A stretch of DNA of 32,232 nt from Deltaproteobacteria bacterium (GTDB taxonomy: Bacteria; Desulfobacterota; Syntrophia; Syntrophales; UBA2210). Position 1 is the first letter of the stretch. Every line of letters starts with the position of its first letter. This document shows positions 26,856 to 32,232 of this stretch, in pieces. The translations under genes and the position numbers were made by a program. The notes below the pieces were generated by a model. That model was given only the letters and a program-made list of their open reading frames with translations. It ran no database searches and had not been told where the DNA came from. Location: NCBI GenBank assembly GCA_016933965.1, contig JAFGTS010000015.1:1-32232 (forward strand). The letters are read 5' to 3'.

Positions 26856-27812
26856 ATGGACAAGCAGGAAACATTCGATGTTATCATCATCGGCGGCGGG
26901 CCTGCCGGGTTGACCGCGGGTCTTTACGCGGCGCGGGCGAACCAGAAGGTTCTGCTGCTGGAGGGCAGCGTTACGGTCAGCCAGATCACCATCACCGACA
27001 TGATCGAAAATTATCCGGGCCTGCCCGAGGTAACGGGAGTTGAACTGGTACAGAACTTCAAGAACCAGGCCCTTGCCTTCGGCCTCGACATTCAGACGGA
27101 GCATGTTTCGAAGATCGAAGGAGAGACCCGTGACGAACTTCCCGGATGGAAGGTCACCACCGACGCGGGGGTTCATCGATCCCTTTCGGTTATCATGGCC
27201 ACCGGTGCGTCATGGCGACATATCGGCGTACCCGGGGAGGAGGGGTTCATCGGAAGGGGTGTCTCCTTCTGCGCTACCTGCGACGCGCCCTTCTACCGGA
27301 ACCGGGCCGTCGCCGTTGTCGGCGGCGGGGACACGGCCGTCCAGGAGGCCCTGTTCCTGACGAAATTCGCGAGCCGTGTCACCATCATCCACCGCAGGAA
27401 CCGGCTGCGGGCGACGGGCATTCTTCAGGAACGTGCCTTCGCCAACGAGAAGATAGCCTTTGCCTGGGATTCGGTGGTGGAGGAAATCATGGGCGATGCC
27501 GCGGGCGTCACGGGCCTGAAGCTACGAAACGTGAACGATAAAAGCCTTCAGGACCTTCAGGTCGACGGCGTGTTCGTCTTCATCGGCCTTGATCCGAACA
27601 CCGCGCTGGTCAAAGACCTTGTCAAATGCGACGATCGTGGTTATATTATCACCGATTCCGACATGAAGACATCGGTGAGGGGCATTTTTGCATGCGGTGA
27701 CTGCATTCGGAAGACCTTGAGACAGGTCATAACGGCCTGCGGTGACGGCGCGACGGCGGCTTTCAATGCCGAGTTGCATGTGGATGAATTGAAGGGGCAG
27801 GCCTATGATTAG
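26856..27812 (+). CDS. trxB: Thioredoxin reductase
   Basis: This 318-residue flavoprotein disulfide reductase of the low-molecular-weight TrxR type has the FAD motif IIGGGPAGLTAG (11-22) and the redox pair CATC (Cys139, Cys142). The NADPH-binding motif is VVGGGDTAVQEA with HRRNRLRA, whose basic residues favour NADPH, and the late FAD motif is FACGDCIRKTLRQVITACGDGATAA. It reduces thioredoxin in the cytoplasm. The segment normally reading GGQ is here VSQ (42-44), a modest deviation near FAD. GGAGAGGG lies 6 bases before ATG 26856; GTG 26853 is a weaker alternative. It precedes other redox genes (rubrerythrin, Sec oxidoreductase) on the same strand. Confidence 0.9.
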   Translation: MDKQETFDVIIIGGGPAGLTAGLYAARANQKVLLLEGSVTVSQITITDMIENYPGLPEVTGVELVQNFKNQALAFGLDIQTEHVSKIEGETRDELPGWKVTTDAGVHRSLSVIMATGASWRHIGVPGEEGFIGRGVSFCATCDAPFYRNRAVAVVGGGDTAVQEALFLTKFASRVTIIHRRNRLRATGILQERAFANEKIAFAWDSVVEEIMGDAAGVTGLKLRNVNDKSLQDLQVDGVFVFIGLDPNTALVKDLVKCDDRGYIITDSDMKTSVRGIFACGDCIRKTLRQVITACGDGATAAFNAELHVDELKGQAYD

Positions 27813-27833
27813 CCTGTTCGATGGAGACCGTAC

Positions 27834-28031
27834 ATGCCGATATATGAGTATCGATGCAAGAAATGCAAACATGAATTTGAAGAACTGAGATTTTCCGGTG
27901 ATCGGGACAGCGATGTGGTCTGTCCCAAGTGCGGAAAAAAGGCCGCTGAACGGATGATGTCCGTCTTCGGCGGCAAGGGAGGGTCCTGCGGTTCCTGTAC
28001 GTCCTGTTCCCCCTCATCTTCATTTACCTGA
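27834..28031 (+). CDS. FmdB-type zinc-ribbon protein
   Basis: This 65-residue protein matches the FmdB family of putative regulatory zinc ribbons: MPIYEYRCKKCKHEFE followed by VCPKCGKKAAERMMSVFGG. Two CxxC pairs would bind one Zn. The C-terminus is short and Cys/Ser rich (CGSCTSC). The name derives from a formamidase operon gene; no molecular function is established. It lies 21 bases after trxB and is probably cotranscribed. Confidence 0.88.
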   Translation: MPIYEYRCKKCKHEFEELRFSGDRDSDVVCPKCGKKAAERMMSVFGGKGGSCGSCTSCSPSSSFT

Positions 28032-28041
28032 GGCTGAGGCA

Positions 28042-28060
28042 TTCCGGCGGTGCGCCGGAA
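28042..28060 (+). terminator. Hairpin after the FmdB-type gene (no U-run)
   Basis: TTCCGGC (28042-28048) pairs with GCCGGAA (28054-28060) around loop GGTGC, 10 bases after the stop codon. The lack of a U-tract makes intrinsic termination doubtful. The remainder of the 160-base gap before lgt shows nothing I can name. Confidence 0.35.
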
Positions 28061-28191
28061 GGATATCCGTAAGATAATGGCCTGGCAAGGGGGACCGTGT
28101 TTCCGGGGTGACGCGGCGGTCGGCGCCGCCGGTACGCATATCCGGGGATCAGTCCCTTTTTCATGTGCCCGTGATATCGTGAAAGGTGTGC

Positions 28192-29046
28192 ATGTTGAGT
28201 CAAATTTTCCAGTGGTGGCAGACCATTCCCGAACATATCAGCCCCGTCCTTTTTTCCATCGGCACCTTTCAGATCAGGTATTACAGCCTCATGTATCTGG
28301 TGACGTTCTACGTGACCTATCGGCTGGTCATGAGAAGCGTGAGGCGCAGCAACCTCCCCTATACGGAGGAAACCATCCAGGAGTATTTTATCTGGGCGAT
28401 CTTCGGCCTGCTCCTGGGGGCACGGCTGGGATATGTGCTGTTCTATAACGCGTCCTATTTTCTTTCCCACCCGTTCGCCGTTATTCTTCCCTTTGATTTC
28501 AACCATGGCCGGGGGTTCGTCTACACGGGCATCAGCGGCATGTCCTACCACGGGGGGCTGGTCGGCGTCGCCGTCGCCACCCTCGCCTTCTGTTACCGGC
28601 GGTCCATCAATTTCTGGCGGCTTGCCGATCTCTTTTGTGCTGAGATTCCCCTTGCATATACCTTTGGCCGGCTCGGCAATTTTCTGAACGGAGAGCTCTA
28701 CGGGCGGATCACGACCATGCCCTGGGGCATGTACTTTCCGGGAGACCTCCACGGCCGGCTTCGTCATCCCTCACAGCTCTACGAGGCCTTCTTCGAAGGG
28801 ATCTTCATCTATTTCGTGATCCGGAGAATACGGAGAACAGCGGATTTCGACGGTTTCGTCTTTTCCCTCTATCTGATATGTTACGGGACAGTGCGCTTTT
28901 TCATAGAATTTTTCAGACAACCCGACGCGCACATCGGCTTTGTGACCGGTTCCTTCACCATGGGGCAGGTGCTCTGCGTATTCATGGTCATCCTGGGAGG
29001 GGCCGTCATGGCGGTTCGGAAGGCATCACGCGATCGGGAACCGTGA
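28192..29046 (+). CDS. lgt: Prolipoprotein diacylglyceryl transferase
   Basis: This 284-residue inner-membrane enzyme has about seven hydrophobic segments. It moves diacylglyceryl from phosphatidylglycerol to the lipobox Cys of prolipoproteins. Seen directly are the His motif MSYHGGLVG (the conserved YHGG), the Lgt signature GRLGNFLNGELYGR, HPSQLYEAF and the late GTVRFFIEFFRQPD. I chose ATG 28192 after GAAAGG; GTG 28186 would add two residues. Thirty-four bases separate its stop from the rubrerythrin start. The putative lipoprotein at 3118-3852 would be one substrate, if its lipobox is real. Confidence 0.95.
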   Translation: MLSQIFQWWQTIPEHISPVLFSIGTFQIRYYSLMYLVTFYVTYRLVMRSVRRSNLPYTEETIQEYFIWAIFGLLLGARLGYVLFYNASYFLSHPFAVILPFDFNHGRGFVYTGISGMSYHGGLVGVAVATLAFCYRRSINFWRLADLFCAEIPLAYTFGRLGNFLNGELYGRITTMPWGMYFPGDLHGRLRHPSQLYEAFFEGIFIYFVIRRIRRTADFDGFVFSLYLICYGTVRFFIEFFRQPDAHIGFVTGSFTMGQVLCVFMVILGGAVMAVRKASRDREP

Positions 29047-29080
29047 TCAACTCATCGAGAATGAAGAAAGGAGACAATTC

Positions 29081-29656
29081 ATGAAGAGCGTTAAAGGGAC
29101 ACAGACGGAAAAGAATCTTCTGGCCGCCTTTGCCGGGGAATCGCAGGCACGGAACCGCTATACCTTTTTCGCCGAGAAGGCCCGCGAGGAAGGATATGAA
29201 CAGATAGCGGCGATCTTTGAGGAGACCGCGGACAACGAGCGGGAACATGCCCGGCGGTTCTTCAGTTTTCTTCCCGGCGGCGATGTGGAGATACAGGCCG
29301 CCTATCCCGCCGGTGTCGTCGGGACCACGGCGGCGAACCTGAAAGAGGCCGCTGCGGGAGAGCATATGGAGTGGTCAAAACTATACAAAGAAGCGGCCGA
29401 TCTCGCCGAGAAAGAAGGGTTCAAGGAAGTGGCCTATCTCTTCAGGGCCGTTTCAAGCGTCGAAGTGGAGCACGAGAAACGGTACCTGAAACTGCTGAAG
29501 ACCCTGACGAGTGGAACCGTGTTCAAGAAGGGAAGGACCGTGACGTGGAAGTGTCGTAATTGCGGGTATATTTACAAGGGACCCTCCGCTCCGAAACGGT
29601 GCCCCACCTGTACCTATCCACAGGCGTATTTTGAGCTTCAGGCGAAAAACTATTAA
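29081..29656 (+). CDS. Rubrerythrin
   Basis: This 191-residue non-heme diiron protein has an N-terminal four-helix ferritin-like domain carrying the Glu and His ligands in AGESQARNRY, EETADNEREHA, AAAGEHMEW and VSSVEVEHEKRY. The C-terminal rubredoxin-like domain has CRNCGYIYKG and CPTC, binding one Fe. Rubrerythrin reduces hydrogen peroxide with electrons from rubredoxin or NADH-linked partners and is typical of anaerobes. GAAAGGAG precedes the ATG. The selenocysteine-type oxidoreductase begins 36 bases downstream, so the two are likely one oxidative-stress unit. Confidence 0.94.
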   Translation: MKSVKGTQTEKNLLAAFAGESQARNRYTFFAEKAREEGYEQIAAIFEETADNEREHARRFFSFLPGGDVEIQAAYPAGVVGTTAANLKEAAAGEHMEWSKLYKEAADLAEKEGFKEVAYLFRAVSSVEVEHEKRYLKLLKTLTSGTVFKKGRTVTWKCRNCGYIYKGPSAPKRCPTCTYPQAYFELQAKNY

Positions 29657-29692
29657 AGGGCCGTCGGCTGATCGCGGGAAGGAGAACGGTGC

Positions 29693-31030
29693 ATGAAGAG
29701 AAACCTTATCATTGTCGGTGGAGGCGCCGGCGGGCCGTCCGCGGCCGCTGAAGCCAGGCGGGTGGACCCCTCGCTGGAGATAACCATTCTGGAACGGGGA
29801 GAGTTCGTATCCTATGCTGCCTGACCGATGCCCTATTACATCGGCGATGTAATACAGGATAACCGGCGGCTGATCGCCCGGACCCCGGAAAAATTCGAGG
29901 AAACGGGTGTGCACGTGCGACTGAAGACCCGGGTCGAGGAAATTGACCTCGCGAAGGGGGCGGTGCGGCTTCATGGCGGCGAACAGGTTCCATACGATGT
30001 CCTGGTTGTTGCGACGGGTGCAACCGCCCGCGTGCTTGATATTCCCGGTATCGAGCGGGAAGGTGTTTTTATCCTGAAGCACCTTCGGGACGCCATAGAC
30101 ATAAAGCGCTACCTCGAAGAAAAGCAGTGCCGGAAGGCGTTGATCATAGGGGCGGGGTTCATATCCATGGAGATGGCCGAGGGTTTCGCGAGCCGGGGGG
30201 TGAAAACACAGATACTGTATCGGGGCGACCTTCCCGTCGGCCGTTGGGACCCCGAATTTTCGCGGGTCGTGCTGGAAGAACTTGAAGCCAGGGGTGTAAT
30301 CTTCGAAACGGGCGTTACGCCCGTGGCGGTCGAGGAAGGAAAGGAACACCGGTTACGGGTCCTGTCGAAGGACGACTCCTTTGAGGGAGATATCGTTCTC
30401 TGTGCCCTGGGAGTGCGGCCCGACACTACGCTTGCGGCCCATGCCGGTATCGAGATGGGGAAAACAGGGGCCATCGCCGTTGATAATTTCCAGCGGACGA
30501 ACCGGGAAGAAGTATATTCCGCCGGCGACTGCTGCGAGGTCTATCATCGGATCAGCGGTGAATGGGTCAATATTCCGCTGGGTGATATCGCCAATAAACA
30601 GGGGCGTATAGCGGGACGGAACATTGGTGGAAAAGAATCCTCCTTCGCGGGGATCGTCGGCGCCCAATCCTTCAAGGTCTTTGACCTCGAGCTGGGCGCG
30701 ACGGGGCTTGACGAATCCGCCGCCGCGAAAAGCGGGTTCGACCCCGTCAGCGCCCTGATCTGGAGCGCACCCGTCGCACGGTCATTGAATGTGCGCAAAC
30801 AGCGACTGGGGATAAAGCTGACGGCCGACAGAGCGTCGGGACGGCTTCTCGGTGCCCAGGCCGTCGGCCAGGCCGGTGCCGTGGGACGTATAAACACGCT
30901 TTCGGCGTGTCTCTGGGCCGGAATGACCGTCGACGAGGTCGGCTACATGGACCTTGCCTACTCGCCTCCCTTCGGCGGTGCCTGGGACCCCATCCATATA
31001 GCCGCCCAGGCCCTGCTCAAGGACATGTGA
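29693..31030 (+). CDS. Selenocysteine-containing FAD/NAD(P) oxidoreductase, CoA-disulfide reductase/NADH oxidase family
   Basis: The full gene is 445 residues if the in-frame TGA at 29822-29824 is read as selenocysteine. Upstream of the TGA lies MKRNLIIVGGGAGGPSAAAE, the N-terminal FAD motif, then ERGEFVSYAA. Downstream is PMPYYIGDVIQDN. In this family the block is SYAAC.(L/M)PYY, and its Cys (Cys42/43 in enterococcal NADH oxidase and staphylococcal CoA-disulfide reductase) is the single redox-active Cys; the TGA is codon 44, exactly there. The rest is intact: ATGATARV, the NAD(P) motif IIGAGFISMEMAEGF (151-165), AGDCCEVYH, and the dimerisation domain. A perfect 9-bp hairpin at 29834-29854 fits a bacterial SECIS. 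GAAGGAGA precedes the ATG by 7 bases. If the TGA were read as a stop, a start codon at 29828 would yield 400 residues without the FAD motif. It follows rubrerythrin and probably acts in thiol or oxygen defence; the substrate (CoA disulfide, polysulfide, O2) is undetermined. Confidence 0.9.
29834..29854 (+). promoter_or_regulatory. Bacterial SECIS-like hairpin
   Basis: TATTACATC (29834-29842), loop GGC, GATGTAATA (29846-29854): nine perfect pairs, with G in the first loop positions. The loop lies 18 bases after the UGA, within the usual distance for SelB-read bacterial SECIS elements. The 3' arm uses GTA and ATA codons, uncommon in this G+C-rich gene, which suggests selection on RNA pairing. 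Confidence 0.8.
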
Positions 31031-31082
31031 GGTCCTGTGCACCTGTGGTCAAAGGTGCGCGTTGATTGAGGCGGAGCGTGCC

Positions 31083-31367
31083 ATGAAACGCTGCCATTTC
31101 TGCGGAAGCGAACTGGACATGGAGGGCCGGGTCGGCCGGAGGGACCAGTGTCCCTTCTGCGGCCGCGATCTCCATATCTGTCTGAACTGCCGCTTTTACG
31201 ATCCCGGTGCGTACAATCAATGCCACGAACCCCAGGCGGAACGGGTGGTGGACAAGGAGCGAAGCAACTTCTGCGACTATTTCTCATTCAGGGAAGCCGG
31301 GGCCCCCGACGACCGGAAAGGGCACAAGAACGCCAGGGATACGCTGGAGAAGCTCTTCAAGAAATGA
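31083..31367 (+). CDS. Small Cys-rich zinc-ribbon protein of unknown function
   Basis: The 94-residue protein carries paired Cys motifs: CHFCG (4-8), CPFCG (24-28), CLNC (34-37) and later single Cys residues in NQCHEP and NFCDYF. It looks like one or two zinc ribbons followed by a charged tail (KNARDTLEKLFKK). The conserved-looking phrase NCRFYDPGAYNQCHEP followed by DKERSNFCDYF is familiar to me from hypothetical proteins in deltaproteobacterial genomes, but I know of no function. The start at 31083 follows GGCGGAG; a TTG at 31062 would add 7 residues. Its stop overlaps the TatD-like start (ATGA), so the two are translationally coupled. Confidence 0.75.
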   Translation: MKRCHFCGSELDMEGRVGRRDQCPFCGRDLHICLNCRFYDPGAYNQCHEPQAERVVDKERSNFCDYFSFREAGAPDDRKGHKNARDTLEKLFKK

Positions 31368-32119
31368 GCGTTCCTGAATTCATCGACGGACATGCCCACC
31401 TGGACGCGATATCCTCGCTTGATCCGATACTCGCGGAAGCACGCGTCGCCGGTGTCGAGGCCATCATCGCCGTGGGCATGAACAGGGAGTCAAATGAAAA
31501 AACCCTCGCCATCGCGGAACGGCACAAAGGATTTGTCTTTCCCGCTCTCGGATATCACCCCTGGGAGATCAGGGAGCCTGAGATTGCCGGGAACCTGGAA
31601 TTTCTCGCGTCCAATATGGATCGTGCAGTGGCGATCGGCGAGGTGGGCATCGATTACAAGATCCGGGTGAAAAAGGCCCTCCAGCGTGAGGTGTTCGGCG
31701 AGATCATCCGTTTGGCGGTCCGGCACGATAAACCCCTGATCCTCCACTGCCGGTTCTCCCATGAACGGGTGTTCGACATGATCGGTGAAGGCGGGGTCAA
31801 GAAGGCCGTCTTTCACTGGTACTCAGGATCCCTCGATCTGCTGCGGCATATCGTGGCGGCGGGGTATCATATATCGGCCACGCCGGCGCTTTGCTACAGT
31901 GAAGCTCACCGCCGTGCCATAGAGGCGGCGCCTCTTGAAAGGATACTGCTCGAGACGGACTGTCCCGTCGTCTATGGAGAACGGGAATCACGGCCCCGGG
32001 ATGTCCTGACGACGGCACGTGAGGTTGCCGGGATCAAAGGACTCCGGATCGAGGAGGTCGCCGCCGTGACGTCCCGCACCACGCGTCAATTCTACGGCGG
32101 CCTGGTGTCCGAGGTATGA
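31364..32119 (+). CDS. TatD-family metal-dependent hydrolase
   Basis: This 251-residue TIM-barrel amidohydrolase of the TatD group has FIDGHAHLDAI at the N-terminus (metal-binding HxH), ALGYHPWEI, the bridging Glu in AIGEVGIDYK, PLILHCRFSHERVFD and the late Asp in LLETDCPVVYG. Family members act as 3'-5' DNA exonucleases or D-aminoacyl-tRNA deacylase-like enzymes; the substrate here is unknown. The start at 31364 overlaps the preceding stop by ATGA. The frame is open upstream to 31148, but that part lies antiparallel in sense to the real zinc-ribbon gene's codons and is not part of the protein. Confidence 0.87.
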   Translation: MSVPEFIDGHAHLDAISSLDPILAEARVAGVEAIIAVGMNRESNEKTLAIAERHKGFVFPALGYHPWEIREPEIAGNLEFLASNMDRAVAIGEVGIDYKIRVKKALQREVFGEIIRLAVRHDKPLILHCRFSHERVFDMIGEGGVKKAVFHWYSGSLDLLRHIVAAGYHISATPALCYSEAHRRAIEAAPLERILLETDCPVVYGERESRPRDVLTTAREVAGIKGLRIEEVAAVTSRTTRQFYGGLVSEV

Positions 32120-32126
32120 TCCGCCG

Positions 32127-32232
32127 CTACTCCATCAGCAGCACCTTTGCCCCCCTGATCTTCCGTTCCTTCAGTTCCAGGAGCGCCCGGTTCGCTTCGT
32201 CAAGCCCGTATTCCTGTATCTGCGGCTTGAGA
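32127..32232 (-). CDS. Zinc-type alcohol dehydrogenase, C-terminal tail (5' cut by window edge)
   Basis: About 34 C-terminal residues are visible on the minus strand, ending at the stop codon at 32127-32129. The segment reads LKPQIQEYGLDEANRALLEL, followed by KERKIRGAKVLLME. The pattern P.IQ.Y.L.EAN.AL..LK...IRGA.VL is the usual end of medium-chain zinc alcohol dehydrogenases. Nothing can be said about active-site residues. It converges on the TatD-like gene with 7 bases between stops. Confidence 0.75.
   Translation of the reverse strand, partial: LKPQIQEYGLDEANRALLELKERKIRGAKVLLME

Noticed and set aside
28029-28060. FmdB-type gene stop TGA with a hairpin 10 bases downstream as another Sec site
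   Set aside because: Read-through would give a second TGA two codons later and a continuation with no family similarity that overlaps lgt. The protein already has a normal FmdB length.
29822-29824. The TGA as an ordinary nonsense mutation or sequencing error
   Set aside because: The codon falls exactly on the redox Cys. It is TGA (not TAA/TAG), one base from Cys codons, with a perfect hairpin at SECIS distance, and no other lesion occurs in 445 codons. A single-base error remains possible but is less likely.
29912-29917. CACGTG core near 29912 as a second parS
   Set aside because: The flanks (GTG before, CGA after) do not extend the TTTCACGTGAAA palindrome.
31148-31363. Upstream extension of the TatD-like frame
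   Set aside because: The zinc-ribbon gene occupies this stretch in another frame, and the TatD start motif begins at 31364.

Overview
The window is a chromosomal replication-origin neighbourhood of an anaerobic or microaerophilic Gram-negative bacterium. It is probably a deltaproteobacterium in the broad sense (Desulfobacterota, Syntrophobacterales-like). That placement is an inference. It rests on an LPS heptose epimerase (hldD), rubrerythrin, a selenocysteine-type FAD oxidoreductase, a V4R-type sensor kinase and moderately high G+C coding sequence. No rRNA, tRNA, CRISPR array, insertion sequence or prophage was seen.

Left part (1-14.6 kb), mostly minus strand: the 3' end of a plsC-like acyltransferase, an HD-domain phosphohydrolase, an ABC-F ATPase (plus), and a two-gene unit of a membrane sensor histidine kinase and a small putative lipoprotein. 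Then come two divergent sigma70-type promoters and a YjbQ/UPF0047 protein (plus). A minus-strand operon follows (FAH-family hydrolase, Do/HtrA protease, endonuclease III-like glycosylase, PHP phosphoesterase) behind a near-consensus promoter. hldD, a protein distantly like deoxyhypusine synthase, a repeat-rich spacer and a TrmJ-type methyltransferase complete this part. A perfect 16-bp parS site lies inside the PHP gene.

Centre (14.7-24.8 kb), all plus strand: rsmG, parA, parB, dnaA, dnaN, gyrB, gyrA. No recF lies between dnaN and gyrB. DnaA-box-like motifs flank dnaA, and the dnaA-dnaN spacer is A+T rich with a good promoter. Gene orientation switches at about 14.65 kb, as expected if the two replichores diverge close to here. 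ParA, ParB and the parS site 7.7 kb away form a complete chromosome-segregation module.

Right part (24.9-32.2 kb), plus strand: archease with RtcB (RNA ligase), thioredoxin reductase, an FmdB-type zinc ribbon, lgt, rubrerythrin, and a CoA-disulfide reductase/NADH oxidase family flavoprotein. The catalytic Cys codon of that flavoprotein is an in-frame TGA followed by a perfect hairpin, so it reads as a selenoprotein. A small zinc-ribbon protein translationally coupled to a TatD-like hydrolase comes next, and the window ends in the tail of a zinc-type alcohol dehydrogenase (minus).

The strongest observations are the Sec/SECIS gene (29693-31030), the parS site (7777-7792), and two spacers carrying tandem arrays with an 8-bp period (about 6468-6636 and 13712-13767). 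The right flank combines thiol redox, peroxide defence and RNA repair genes. The core couples replication initiation, the clamp, gyrase and segregation.
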